This document shows, piece by piece, positions 21,891-34,137 of a stretch of DNA of 64,000 bases; the stretch's first letter is position 1; every line of letters begins with the position of its first letter. Source of the DNA: Dentipellis sp. KUC8613 (lineage: Eukaryota; Basidiomycota; Agaricomycetes; Russulales; Hericiaceae); contig NSJX01000004.1 in assembly GCA_002286715.1 (NCBI GenBank), positions 570,253 to 634,252 of the forward strand. Direction: 5' to 3'. Made by a program: the position numbers and the translations under genes. Below the pieces are notes generated by a model. That model was not told the DNA's origin, did no database searches, and was given only the letters and a program-made list of their open reading frames with translations.

Positions 21891-23884
21891 ATGTACGTAT
21901 GCCTTCATCTCACCAGACATCTTGACCTTCGATAACGTATTGCAGGTCCAACGAGACAAATGCTCTAGCGGAGCTGAAGGCTCTTGTCAAGCTCCTCCAG
22001 TCGAACGTCGATAGGATCGAGGCCGCAACAAAATCGGCATCTCTCGAGTTCCCTTCCCTCCAGACAACGTTCAGCTCACAAAGCGAAGCAGCGCGTCAAT
22101 TGCCAGATGTCGCGGAGGCGAGCTCGCAGATAGTTGCGGCAGCGTCGCAGCTGATTGCCACTGTCAGGCCTCCGACGATGACAGTCTTCTCGACGGGGCT
22201 GTCGGTAAATTACAAGCCATAATAATCACCATTTGACAATGTTATTAAATGGTACTGTTTTTCTTTCAGTTCCACATCCCGAGCGCACTGCGTGTGGCCG
22301 TTGAGACTCACGTTGCCGAGGTCCTGCGTGAAGCCGGAAGTGGAGTAAGGCGTCTTCTTTTACTGTGTGCTTTGTCTCACGCAAAATTGGACAGGGCGCC
22401 CACGTCAAGGAGATCGCTAAACCCGCCAATGTCGACCCTTACAAACTCGGTACGTCGTCGACGGCTTTAATGATTTCACTCCCTATCTAACACTCTCGCA
22501 GCCCGTATATTGAGGATCTTGGCTACCCACTATATCTTCGTTGAGGTGGCTCCCGATGTATTTGCCAACAACATAATTTCTTCGTGCTTGGACTCCGGCA
22601 AGTCAGTGGCAGCGCTCATTGCTCAGTAAGTCCAAATTCAAAAATACATCTCAGCATGTTTCTAACGATGATGCAAATTAACTAGCCCGGAGCAGAGGTA
22701 TGACGGGACCTTGGGAATAACCGCCCTACTGGGACATTTGTGGGTTATTGTCTCCAAAAGTCTCTGTAGAGTATCTTCTCATCCGTGTTGACGCTAGCGG
22801 GGACGATGCCTTCAAAGCCTCCGCATACCTTTCCGATGTCTTGACCGATCCTGCGACCTCTCACAGCTATGAAGCAAATAAGACTGCCCACAGCAGGGCC
22901 TTCAACATCAACCTAGACATGTTCTCCTGGTTCGAGACGCCCGGAAACGAGTACAGAGCAACTAGATTCGGGCATGCCATGAATGGTTCCAGAGCATCTA
23001 TGCCTGCTAATGCAATTGTAGAAGGTGAGTTCGATTGACATGATCATCGTTCATCAAACTTAGCGCGTATAGGTTTCGATTGGAAGGGTTTGAAAGAGGG
23101 TGCTGTAGTCGTTGACGTCGGAGGCGGCGTGGGTTCGCAGTCCTTGGTGCTTTCCAAACACTTCTCCCATCTGCGGTTCATAGTCCAAGACAGGGCCCTC
23201 GTTGTTCTGGAAGGCGAAAAGGTGGGCCATGCCAATCCCTCGCACGTGCACTTGCATGACCAAATTTCGCCTCGTAGTTCTGGGGCATCAACAATCCTGA
23301 ATACCTGAGTTCTGGGAAAGTCAAGCTTCAACGTGAGCATATACGCGCGCATCCCATCCCACTGTATTGTTGACTGACGCATCAACTAGCGTATAACTTC
23401 TTGGATGAGGAGCAACCCGTCAAGAACGCGGACGTTTTTATCATCCGTGCCATCTTGCACGACTGGGCCGACGAATACTGCATCAAGATTTTGCGCAAAC
23501 TCCGCAAAGTAGCCACTCCCCACACGCGCCTGCTTGTCGTGGACAACATCATTGCCTACGCCTGTAAAGAAGAGGCCACGAAGGATATTCCTGGCGCCGC
23601 GATGCCCCTGCCCCCTGCTCCTCTGCTGGCAAACTGGGGTCCGGCGAGCTCCACATCGTATTTAGTCGACATCCAGGTAAGTTGAGCTACATCATACACC
23701 CTGCACACATGGGTATATCTGACGATGGTGCAATACTTAGATGTTAAGCTGCCACAACGGTCAAGAGCGCACTGCGACGCAATTGCGTGATCTGCTGGGT
23801 AAGGCAGGGTGGAAATTAGTGGAAGTGCGTCGCGCTACGAGCTTTGGGCTCGCGCTCCATAACGCTATTGCTGTTCCAGTCTGA
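21891..23884 (+). CDS. COMT-type O-methyltransferase, copy A
   Basis: SAM-dependent methyltransferase of the plant-COMT/fungal sterigmatocystin-OMT family, which methylates hydroxyls on small molecules. The start codon is split: AT at 21891-21892, an intron 21893-21945 (gtacgt...gcag), then G at 21946 giving MSNETNALAELKALV. About ten exons follow. The winged-helix N-terminal part includes HVKEIAKPANVDPYKLARIL. The substrate region has FSWFETPGNEYRATRFGHAM. The SAM site is GAVVVDVGGGVGSQ and the catalytic base is His in RAILHDWADEYCIKIL. The end is LHNAIAVPV. All splice junctions I checked keep frame, so the gene looks intact. Substrate unknown; no synthase gene is nearby. Confidence 0.9.
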
Positions 23885-24300
23885 AGCGCTCTGAATTACT
23901 CGGATGTGGTTGAAGTCGTGTCGCTGAATTCTGTAGTTATGGCAGCTGAAATCTAGTGAAGGTTATGTACATGTATAGTAGTCAAGTCTGCTCACTGATA
24001 TCCGCTAGATGTCGTTGGCTGAGCCATATTTCCGATTCGTTTGCCGGATATTCCGAGACGGACGTGACGTATACCGACTCCAGACGGCCTGTCGGCTGTC
24101 GCGCTGTAAGATGTTGCTAGTAATAGGCGCCGAAGGTGTTGAAGCAGATGCCTTTCTGGCTCTGCGTCGCAGGCCTCGCCGCAGCCACTCTCACGACCTT
24201 TCATAACATTTGACAAAGTGCTCGAAGAACCACCGGCACGGGTATAAGACCTGTTAGAGACCACAACCTTGTGCATTGCAACCACTCTCATCTCATCATC
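23885..24300. other. intergenic region
   Basis: 3' flank of copy A and promoter of the TMEM205-like gene; no supported gene or RNA. Confidence 0.5.
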
Positions 24301-25158
24301 ATGACTGCACCTCAAGTCCTGACCTTGTCTACCTTGGCGGAGCTCTTTTCTATCAATGGGGCGTACTACATCGGATTCTCCTTTCTGTTCGGCATGTGTG
24401 AGTGCCTCGTGGTCGCACGTTTCGTGTTGTGCCCTAATCATTGCATCGACTTGCAGCACTATGGGTGACTTTCTTTGGTGGTACGACCCTTACTTATCTC
24501 CATCGTCCGGTCTCCATGTGCTGAACGTCAATCGTTGTTTATAGGAGTCATTGCTTTCAGAGCCTTGCGTGAGTGCCCCTGTCTTGTTGGTGCGTGCGAC
24601 GCTGATACAGTCGTTCGAGCCAGCCAGACACCAGTTCGGTGCTTTGCAGCACCGTACTTTCCCTGTGTACTTTAACATTAGCATTGGGCTTTCGTCGGCG
24701 CTGCTTGCACTCTGGGCCCGCGCGAATCCTGGAATCACGGCGCGTGTGACCTCGTTCCAGGACGCCGATGTCGCCCAGGCGTACGCCCTTGGGACGGTCT
24801 TAGCTGGACAAGCTCTCAACTCTTTCGTTATCGGGCCCTTGACCAGCAAGTGAGTACCATGCCGCTGGATGTCGTGATGCAGGGAGCGTCAATTAAATAT
24901 CTACAGGTGCATGTTCGCTCGTCACAAGTTAGAGAAAGAGGAGGGCAAGGCCTACAATGACCCTGACGTATGCATCCTCTTGTCGACTGTAGAACATCTT
25001 CTCACTGCACAAATGAACAGGTGTCAGAGGAGATGAAGGCTCTCAACCGTCAATTTGGGAGACTGCATGGTTGGAGCTCGTTGGCCAACCTGCTTTCGTT
25101 CTTCGCCCTCGGATTCCATGGGTTGTGGCTCGGTAACTTCGGAACCAAGGTCAACTAG
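24301..25158 (+). CDS. TMEM205-like (DUF4149) membrane protein
   Basis: A small multi-pass membrane protein of unknown exact role; human TMEM205 is linked to cisplatin resistance and vesicle traffic. Five or more short exons join to about 185 residues. Features shared with the family are LWVTFFGG, FRALPRHQFGALQHRTFPVYFN, then hydrophobic stretches around ISIGLSSALLALWA and ALGTVLAGQALNSFVIGP, a charged loop (FARHKLEKEEGKAYND), the conserved LNRQFGRLHGWSSLANL and a last membrane helix (LLSFFALGFHGLWLG). The ATG at 24301 is the first in frame and gives MTAPQVLTLSTLAELF, a normal start for this group. Confidence 0.85.
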
Positions 25159-25327
25159 AGTAAAGGTGCTCTGGCAGGCGTTATCTGGCTTCATTTCTTG
25201 TCAACTATTGCGGATGGAGGTTTACGAATATCATGACGTTCGATGCTCGCTTTCGATATGGTGAATTAATATGCCTCGCGCTTGAGGTTTTAATGTCCAA
25301 AAAGTACAACAGGCCACAATTACAAGG

Positions 25328-26227
25328 TCATGCTCCAATATCCATGCTCGGCATGAAGCCTTCCTTGAGGCTTCTCTCCAACCGTCTGATCTCTTCAATG
25401 GATGTAGCTTTTGCGATAGCATCCTTCACCTTGTCGGCCTCCTCCTTGGACATGAGACGACCGGCCTTGACACCCGCGATTGGTCGGGGCTCGTCTGTCG
25501 TGATGGCGGGTTTCGACGATGCGGTTGATACCGTCGTTGAAAGTGTTGTAGCAAGGGCGTTCATGAGTCCATCGCCCGTCAAAAATAGCCCTCGTGCGGT
25601 CGATCGTTCCTATAACCAGAGCTGCTCAGCGGCGCGATCGCGTTGGGAATGGGAGCACGCACCTTATCGCGGATACGCTGGAAATCTAAAACTCTCAGTC
25701 CTGGTAATCTCCAGGCAAGCCATTCGCGATACCATTTCTTTTCCCGTACAGGGTTTCCGAGCAAGCTCAGATACTTCAATCCCTTCAGTTCCCGTAGCGG
25801 TTCGAGGTCGCCAAGCTCGGATATATTGTTGTTCGTGAGGACAAGGGTTGTAAGATTGGGAACTGATAGATGTATAGAGGGAGAGATGGAGGATATTCGG
25901 TTGTTCGCGAGGAGGAGTGTGTTTAATCTTCTGAGCAATGGAAAGTTGCCCAAAGCCAATATAGAGTTGTCTGTCAAATCAATCGCATCATGTTGGTCCT
26001 AGCACAGAAAGATGGTCAACATCTAGCAAATGCAGCAGGGTTGAAGATGTCTGTTCACCCTGGTCACACCAAGGTTTTCAATTGCGGGGATTTTGTAGCC
26101 TTCAACTCGGTCAGCGATGGATCCAAGAAGGCGGTAAAGGATGCTCACCCCGAAGGTCAAGCTGCCTCTCCTTCAGGGGATTGAGTGCTGAGGGGGCCTG
26201 GGCGATGAGCTCCGGGGTGAGCTTCAT
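25328..26227 (-). CDS. LEA1: U2 snRNP protein A' (Lea1)
   Basis: A leucine-rich-repeat protein that binds U2 snRNA with U2B'' in the spliceosome. The ATG at 26227 gives MKLTPELIAQAPSALNPLKE then RQLDLRG, the standard start. Short exons follow (YKIPAIENLGVTR, DQHDAIDLTDN). The repeat block is LPLLRRLNTLLLANNRISS, LVLTNNNISELGDLEPLREL and LKYLSLLGNPVREKKWYREW with the LRR cap LPGLRVLDFQRI. The last exon has the Ser/Thr-rich tail and a helical end (MSKEEADKVKDAIAKATSIE, then LERSLKEGFMP). Four or five exons. Its start lies 139 bp from the divergent Sac1 gene. Confidence 0.93.
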
Positions 26228-26366
26228 GTTGAGAACGTTTGAGAGAAGCTGCAGCTGCCGCGACGGCCGGCGCGCGTCTGGATATGGGAACGTGATCTTG
26301 GCCTGTCTGACGCTGCCTTGCCTCCTCCGCCCGCGCGTCACCACGCGTTTCATTCGTTCCTTCACC
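26228..26366. promoter_or_regulatory. short bidirectional promoter, LEA1 / SAC1
   Basis: The outward-facing start codons are 139 bp apart with no other gene between, so this is a shared promoter. Confidence 0.55.
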
Positions 26367-29105
26367 ATGTTCAAGCCCCTCCACCAACGACTAAATCTGT
26401 GAGCTATCCTACCTTCTTTCTCCGGAGTTTGAGACTCAAATGGCGGTATAGGTACCTCGATGGCGACAACTCGTACATCTTTGTGCCTGCAGAGCCCGTC
26501 GGTGCGAGGCCGTTAGTGGTGTACAGGAACTCTGGGGATATAGTTCTCGACGGTGCGTGTATATGGGTCCAGGCCGGTTCGCCAATTGATAGTCCTATCA
26601 GCCCCCAATGCCTCTACACCTACTAATGCAAAACGCTCTCCAAAGACTATCTATGGCATACTCGGTTTAATATCCCTCTCAATATGTGCGTGTCACCGGC
26701 GTGCAGACGAGGAAATATGTGCTGACATCTCACAGCTGAATACTTAATTGTAATCACTGGCCGGGACCTGCGAGGGAAGCTGCTGGGCCATCCAGTGTAC
26801 CGCGCCACCGACTTCGAGATCCTCCCTCTCGACCCCGGTCTCTCCGTCACAAATCCACCTCACCCGGTTGAGGCCCATCTCCTCGCACTTCTCCGCTCGC
26901 ACCTCTGCAGCGCTTTCTTCTTCTTCAGCTACGACTTCGACATCACTCGTCGACTGCAGGCTCAGTATGTAGCGAAGAATGGGGACGAGGGCAAGGCATT
27001 CTGGGAAGTGGTGCGCAACTCCCATGATTACTCGGCAGAGTCTCGATATTGACACCGCCGCAGTCCGATGATCGTTTCTTCTGGAATAGGTGCGGCACAC
27101 ACCGCAGAGTCCTCCGGCCTTCAACTGATCCGTAGTGCTAGATTCCTGCAATCCAGGTTGATAGACATTACAACTGCAAACCCTCAGAACGACGTATGTT
27201 TCTGTCTTCTATTTATCAATCCTCTCTCATACTCTGCGCAGTTGGGCAGCTTCATTCTTCCAGTGATCTATGGATGTAAGTGCAATGCCGTCATAGCTCA
27301 GCCACAGGCTCTAATTACGACCCGGCCTTCATGCAGCATTCGACATCCGCGCATCGACGATTGGTGGCCAAAACGTCCAAGTGTGTCTCATAAGCCGTCG
27401 TTCTCGATACCGGGCTGGCACTCGTTACTTCCGACGCGGCATCGACTCTGAGGGGCACGTAGCCAACTTCAACGAAACAGAGCAAATCGTTATTGTTGGA
27501 GCAAAGCCGGGCACAGATGCGTTCGACACCGAATTCAGCTTCGTCCAGGTCAGGGGTAGCGTGCCCGTATACTGGGCAGAAATTAACACCCTGAGGTACA
27601 AACCTGACCTCCAAATTATGGACTCCCAAGATTCAGTCAGTCTTCGGCATCGGTGTGTACACAATGCATGAATCTGACCAACGTATAGGTAGATGCTGTT
27701 CGACTCCATCTGCAAGAGCAGACGTCTCTGTATGGTGAACAGAGCTTGGTCAACTTGGTCGACCAGAAGGGCCACGAAAAACCGGTTAAGGAAGCCTACG
27801 AACGCTACGTCGCGAAGGTATGTTTATTGTAGTCGTTCTCATTTCATAGGTTGCTCAAAGTTATCGCGCAGGCGAACGTGCCCAATGTCAAGTATCAGTA
27901 CTTCGACTTCCATAATGAGTGCAAGCACATGCGGTGGGATCGCATCAGCCTGCTATTGGACGAGCTCAAAGATGAGTTGGCTCGCGATGGGTAAGTACAT
28001 ACAGTATATCTCAGCTTGCACGTCTCAAATTCTCTATAGATATTTCCATGTAGTCGGGAGTCAACCCGAACCTGTGAAATGGCAAATTGGCGTCGTCAGG
28101 ACCAACTGCATGGACAACCTGGATCGTACCAACGTCGCGCAAGCTGCCATCGCCAAGGCGCAGCTTACCCTGCAGCTGAGGACGGCCGGCGTGATATCAC
28201 AAGATGACACCATTGATAACCATGAGCAGCTTAGCACTCATCTGCGCGAAAGTACGCATCATCGTCATCCGGCTATCGGAACGAAGCATAGAGTTGACCA
28301 CGTCCATTACAGTGTGGTCAGACCATGCCGATTACATCTCGAGAGCGTACGCAGGGACGGGGGCGCTGAAGACAGACTTCACTCGGACTGGGAAGCGTAC
28401 TCGTGGTGGCGCGTTCGATGACTTCTTGAAGTCGGCCATGCGTTACGTCCGGAATAACTTCTTCGATGGAACACGACAGGTAAGAATGGTTTAGTGAGGG
28501 TTGCGACATGTGATTAATTTAGCTTTCTGTATAGGACGCCTTCGACCTTGTTACAGGTGTATGGGTTCCTCGCAAAGGGCCTACCTCGGCTCTGTTCCTC
28601 ATCACCGACAGCAGGCCTCTCATCATCCGTGCTGTACGCATATGCCTGTTTAATTTTATTCGACGGTTGACTGATTCTGACGTGCTCCAGGTGCCATACG
28701 TGTTGACGTTCTCGTTATTCATGATTCTTGCAGGATTGACTTTACCGCGCACATCCAGTTCGTTGATCGCTCTTCTAATGTCAAGTCCTAGCGTGCTGAC
28801 AGAGATTTGCAGATTACTCTCTTTCTTACTATTTCATCTTCTGGTTCTCACTGCTTGCATTGGCGCTTGCCTTCATCCTTATTCATGGCATCGACTACGT
28901 CGCATGGCCTCGTCTTATTCCTCCCACAGACATCATCCATTACAACGGTCCAGGACACCGTTCAGCCAACAATGGCAAGGGCTTCGGTGTGAACATCGGC
29001 AAGCTCAAGGCTGGTGCTAGTGCTCAGTGGATGAAGCAAGGCCACAGACGCATGGACAAGCAGTTCGAAGAGATCGAGTTGGGCGCGAAGAAGCGCGTGG
29101 ACTGA
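26367..29105 (+). CDS. SAC1: Sac1 phosphoinositide phosphatase
   Basis: Sac1 dephosphorylates phosphatidylinositol-4-phosphate at the ER and Golgi. About a dozen exons give a protein of roughly 600 residues. The Sac domain includes [66 protein letters not shown] with [14 protein letters not shown], and the active site [12 protein letters not shown], a Cys-x5-Arg phosphatase loop. The C-terminus carries two hydrophobic segments ([17 protein letters not shown] and [17 protein letters not shown]), the family's ER anchor, and a basic tail ([20 protein letters not shown]). Start ATG 26367 ([19 protein letters not shown]) fits other Sac1 N-termini. No disruption seen. Confidence 0.93.
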
Positions 29106-29456
29106 TTTGTGGTGCCGGTCGTTTGTGGTTTCTCTCCCATTGTTCTACTTACGCCTCCTTCGGATTGTCTCAAGAACCCTATGCTATTACCATCCCAGTC
29201 CGGACTGTAGATAACGTTCCCCGTATAGTATTACAGCGCCGTATATATTTGCTGAGGCAGACGTGCGTGCGAGCGCGAGTGATCATTGGGTGAGCACCAC
29301 GCGCTGCGAACCGGTTCGAGCCGGTTCGAGCTCAGCCACAGCTTCTCCGGAAACAACGCGGTTGGTCACGGTGCCAGTGACAGCCAGTCCCTGTTCATAT
29401 CATCATCTTTTTTCTTACTCCTTTCTTACAGCCCCACCCCTCTGTCTTTCCTTACC
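29106..29456. other. intergenic region with a small direct repeat
   Basis: About 350 bp before the SET gene. It includes two adjacent copies of ccggttcgag near 29313-29332 and then a pyrimidine-rich tract before the ATG. No gene seen. Confidence 0.45.
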
Positions 29457-30508
29457 ATGTCTACGAAAACCGCAAAAAAGCGCTCGTCTCCCGGTGCCGA
29501 CGTCGAGAAGAACGGCGACCCCCTCCAGGACGTCGAGCTCGGAGACGAGGACGCGAAGAAGCTGAACGAGATCCAGCAGGACATTCAGCGCGCTGAGCTC
29601 GTCCTCGGTACGTCTGGATACCTGTCGACGCGTCTAATTTCAATCTGACACGCCTTGCTTCTCTAGAGCGTCGCGCGCAGTCTACTTTGACCCCTGTGTA
29701 CCAGAAGCGCCGCGAGCTCCTCAAGTCGATCAACAAGTTCTGGCCTGTCGCGCTCATGAACCACGGCCTCTTCGCAGTTCATGCTCAGCACGATGCGGAC
29801 AGGCTTGCGCTCAGCTACCTCGAGGATGTATGGGTGGCTCGTGATGTCGCCGAGCCCAAGACCTTCACCATCGAATTCGTGAGTTTGCCGGAGATAGATC
29901 CTTATGGACAGATAGTGACCCCATATTTCACAGCATTTCAGGGAGAACCCTTACTTCTCCGATTCTGTTCTCAAAAAAGAATACCGCTTTGTACCGCCCC
30001 CCGCTGCCGCAAATGAGCAGCCCGATGCGGACGGCATTACCCCGTCGATGCTCGACTTTTCTTGGGAGCGTGATGTTGCTCCTCAGGTTAGTGGTGTGAC
30101 ATACAGTTACGGCAGCAATGGCTGACGTGCGGTGAAGGCCATCAAAATTAACTGGAAAGACGACTCCAAGAACCTGACCAAGTTGTACCCTTCTGTGAAG
30201 GAGGACGACGACGACCTCCCGTCCGACTTTGGCAGCTTCTTCAACCTGTTCGAGACCGAGGCTGATCCCGCCGACGTAAGCGCTGTTCACTCCACCCTTG
30301 ATTTGGGGGTTGTCACTGATAGCGGCGTTCTCCACAGCTTGGAGTGCTCATTGCCAACGAGATCTTCCCCGACGTTATCGAGTACTTCCTTGGCAACGTC
30401 GACGGCGACGACGTCGATTCGGAGGACGAGGATGACGAGGAGGATGATGAGAACGAGGAGGAGATTGACCTGGAGAAGCCGCGGGCAAAGAAGGCGAAAA
30501 ACGCGTAG
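29457..30508 (+). CDS. SET/NAP-family histone chaperone
   Basis: NAP/SET proteins bind histones H3-H4 or H2A-H2B and assist nucleosome assembly. Five exons join. The start MSTKTAKKRSSPGADVEKNG leads into a long dimerisation helix (LNEIQQDIQRAELVLERRAQ). The earmuff domain follows: VYQKRRELLKSINKFWPVAL, LSYLEDVWVARDV, HFRENPYFSDSVLKKEYRF and, after two introns, AIKINWKDDSKNLTK. The protein ends in a strongly acidic tail (DSEDEDDEEDDENEEEIDLE) and a basic end (KPRAKKAKNA) that may be a nuclear signal. FRENPYFSD and FWPVALMNHG place it with SET/Vps75 rather than canonical Nap1, which is longer. Confidence 0.9.
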
Positions 30509-30798
30509 ATACGTGGAGATACTTGTTGCTACGTTGTGCTCGAAACATTCTAGAGGCTGGAATGATTATGTTTCGTGGACTGTGCGTGGGACGCCGGAGA
30601 AGGCATGAAGCGAGAGGCCGAGAACACGCTTGGCGGCGCCGGTGGCCAATGACAGGTGTGCCAAGCCTACGACGGCAGCGTGCCTTGGGCCTTACTTGAA
30701 GCTTGGGAGTCCGTCCCGTTGCTTTCGTCTCTTTTCTCTCGTCCTCTTTCTTCCTGTCCTTCGCTCTCTCTCAGAGTCTCTCCTTCCGCTCTTTCATC

Positions 30799-32466
30799 AT
30801 GAAGCTTTCAGCTGGTATCATTTCCGTCGCCTCCCTCCCCGCCTTGGCTCTCGCCAACACCCACGGACCCTTCAAACACCACGTCGGTCGTCAGGTCCTT
30901 GCTGCCAGCGCGTCCAGCTCGTCCGGTGCGGCATCTTCTGCAGCAGGCAGCTCGTCTGCACACGCGTCTGGTGCTACCTCCGCGGCAGCACCTACTCCCT
31001 CGGGTCCCGTTCCTTCTGTGTCGCTTCTGTCGACCAACCCGACTGCCATTCCTCTCCAGTCTATTGTTGCTGGTGCTCCCTCGGCGGCGACCAAGGCGCC
31101 CTCCACCTTTGCAGCTGCGGCTACTCCGAGTTCGATCCCCAATGCTCCGGGCCTTCCTGACCGTAAGATTTTCGTTTACCGACGCGTTCAGCCATTAACG
31201 CTAAAATTTACATTCCTCAGTCACCAAGGTTCTCCCGGCAAACTACCCTGCCCTGGACAAGATCCCCCCGACGGATTCTCCTCAGGTCCAGCAGTGGATC
31301 GCGGATGTGAAGAACTCGGGTGTGCAGATCCCCGGCTTCTCGCCTACCGTCGCAGGTGGCTGCCCTGCTAACCTCGACGCGGTCGCGGATACCTCGCGTT
31401 GCTGGTGGACGTGCGGTGGATGCACGCGCGACACCGATGTCGTCAGCTGCCCCGACAAGTTGACCTGGGGTCTCACCTATGACGACGGCCCGGCGCCCTA
31501 CACGCCCGACCTCCTCAACTACCTCGACACGGTCAAGCTCACGTCGACGTTCTTCGTCGTTGGCTCGCGTGCCATCTCCTACCCGGCGCTCCTCCAGGCT
31601 GAGTACATGGCTGGCCATCAGATTGCCGTCCACACCTGGAGTCACCCGCAGTTGACCACGCTCACCAACGAGGAGATCATCGCTGAGTTCGGCTGGACCA
31701 AGAAGATCATCAAGGACGTCCTCGGGGTTACTCCTCTCTTCTGGAGGCCTCCTTTCGGTGACATCGAGTAAGTTATCTCACAGCGTTTCGTAATGTCTGT
31801 GCTCACGGAGACTGTAGTGACCGTGTCCGTGCCATCGCCAAGGCCATGCAGTTGACCCCCATCATCTGGACTCGCATCAGCCCTGAGGCTACCTTCGATA
31901 CCGATGGTGAATAATTTCCCCCGCTAATTTCTGTGCGGTTCTGAACGCGACCTTTCTAGACTTCAACATCGCCGGTGGTGTCACCACTGTCCAGCAGGTT
32001 CTTGTCAACTGGGAGCACATCCTCGGTAACGCGACCTCGATCGACACTGGTTTCATTGTCCTGGAGCACGATCTGTTCCAGCAGTCTGTCGAGGTTGCCA
32101 CCGGCTACATTCTTCCCGATGCTCTTGCCCACCAGCCCTCGTTCAAGATCGAGCCCGTCATCAGCTGCTTGAACCTTCCTCTGGGTGACTCATACCTCGA
32201 GACCAACGACAACTCGACGAACGCGCTCCCGATCTCGGGTATGTCTCTAACCTATCCTGCGTAGCGGTCCCAGCTACTCACACATTGCTTTAGCCTCTAC
32301 CGTTCCCTCGAAATCCTCCGGCGCCCCTGGCTCTGCCCAGGCAACTGGCGGCGGCTCGAACAGCGGCAAGTCCTCCAGCGGTGCCGCTGGTGCCGGTGTT
32401 TCTGGCCGCACGGGCTCGCTCGTCGCGGCGGGTCTCGGCCTCATTGCCGGTGCACTCTTCTTCTAA
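30799..32466 (+). CDS. GPI-anchored chitin deacetylase (CE4)
   Basis: CE4 enzymes remove acetyl groups from chitin in the fungal wall. A signal peptide (MKLSAGIISVASLPALALA) is followed by a Ser/Ala-rich linker. The NodB domain carries TYDDGPAPYTPDLLNYL with the metal and catalytic Asp pair, HTWSHPQLTTLTNEE with the His ligands, the WRPPFGDIE motif and IVLEHDLFQQSVEVA near the end. Cys residues in CWWTCGGCTRDTDVVSC suit a secreted fold. The C-terminus is Ser/Gly-rich and ends in a hydrophobic stretch (LVAAGLGLIAGALFF), as expected for GPI attachment to the wall or membrane. Five exons. The group is typical of basidiomycete chitin deacetylases. Confidence 0.93.
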
Positions 32467-34137
32467 GGGAAAAGAGCCCCGCAAATGAAACAGAAACATA
32501 CACCGTCACGATTCGCACATTCTCTAACGACTACGGCCCTCGGACGCTCCGCGGACAGGCAAACCTGCACACACCGTTCTCACCCACACCACACCAGCTG
32601 ACTGACTCTTCATACTGACTTCGCCCCACGCACTACACCGTCTATACCAATTACTTTCGCCCCTCCCCTACCCACCCCACTCGCGCCGACTTCCTTCATC
32701 TACCTATTCTTTACTTGCAGTTGCGTTTTCGGACCTCGGAAGCAGCTCGCTGGCAGGCGCTGCTCGCCATGCACCATACTTAGATTTTCCGTCCATAATC
32801 GATCGCGCTCTTCCTTCCGCCGCCCGTTCCGCCCTGCGCGCTCGCCCGCCCTTTTTTCGCCCGCACGCGCCCGCGCGCCGTCGACGCCTGTAATGCAGTC
32901 GCCCGCACACACTGTTGTCACTGAAGTACTGATACCCCGCGCAGCAAGCTGGCTAACCCGCTTGCTGCGATGCAAAAAATTTCACTTGGGCTCTCGTGTT
33001 TTTGGATACGCACACAGCTGAAAATGAGATGGCGCATTCCTAAATGTTGAGCAGCGCGAACGTTTCCGTTTCGAGGCGAAGCCGACGTCGCGACGCGTAA
33101 AGCGTGTCGTTCGATGGGGATGGGCGCTTGCTTTAGCCGAAATATTGAGTGTCCGCGGCGGTGTCGATCCCGGCTCGGCCCGTGCCTGGCGCTCGAGGGC
33201 ACGCGGCACACCTCGGCCTGCTGCGCTGAGGTCCCCGACTCCCCGACACGCCTCGACCGACGACGAACCCACGCACGTAGACGCACGAAGGGCGGTGACT
33301 CGCGTGTCAATGTGCGCATGCGGCCGAGCCCAAAAATGCGCGTGTTTCCCTCGTGGAATCCGTGCGCACCTGCGACACACACCTCGGGGACCAATCGCGA
33401 AGCAAGCAATGCATAATATTTATATTATAGAACTAGCATATCGAGCTGCAAGCGGTATAGCGAAAGCCAGCGACGAGCAGGACAGATGATGCGCGATGCG
33501 AGGGGGACGCATAGTATCGTAAAGCAATGCGACAGGGCTACACAGTGTGATTCTGGGAGAGAGGGCGGAATGGAAAGGGTACAAGCTGGCGCCGTATAAG
33601 GACGGGCCCGCTGAAGATGAGACAAGGAAATGTGAGAGGGGGGTGGAGATGGAATGTAGCGCTGATTAAGGTGGGACGTATGGTGTTGGTGCAGGGGTGA
33701 ACGTGGCGTGAGTCGTGAGGGGAAAGGGACAAGACACTGCAGCATGATGGATACACGAGCCCGGAGACCGAAGAGAGGACGACTCTAGGGATAGATGATG
33801 TGCGTGAGGGGAGGGGATAAGTGATAAATGTGCAGAACAGAACGTGAGCATAAAGCGAAGAAATATATATAGCGAAAACCCAAAACGGAGGAGAGGAAAT
33901 GTCTAGAAAGCAACGGGAAGCTATGTGAAGAGTCCGCGACGCGCGCCGGGCACGCCAAGGTTCTAAGGCAGAGGCAGAAGTTGCGAAAAGGGACCGACCA
34001 ATGACACCGAAGAACGTGAGCGGGCGTACGTCGGTATCAAGACGCACGAGCGTAAATAGCGCTCCGGTCCGATACCCATCGCGCGCCTCATTTCACGCTC
34101 TTCTTCGTCAGATTGCGCAACATAAAACCCCACCTCT
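32467..34137. other. long intergenic region between convergent genes
   Basis: 1.7 kb separate the chitin deacetylase and the SR kinase, which converge. Open frames are abundant on both strands but contradict each other, are Arg/Ser/Pro-rich and unrecognised, as expected from GC-rich non-coding DNA. Long 3' untranslated regions are the simplest content. Confidence 0.5.

Noticed and set aside
33538..34047. 169-residue minus-strand open frame downstream of the SR kinase
   Set aside because: No start context, domain or splice link; best read as kinase 3' untranslated region.
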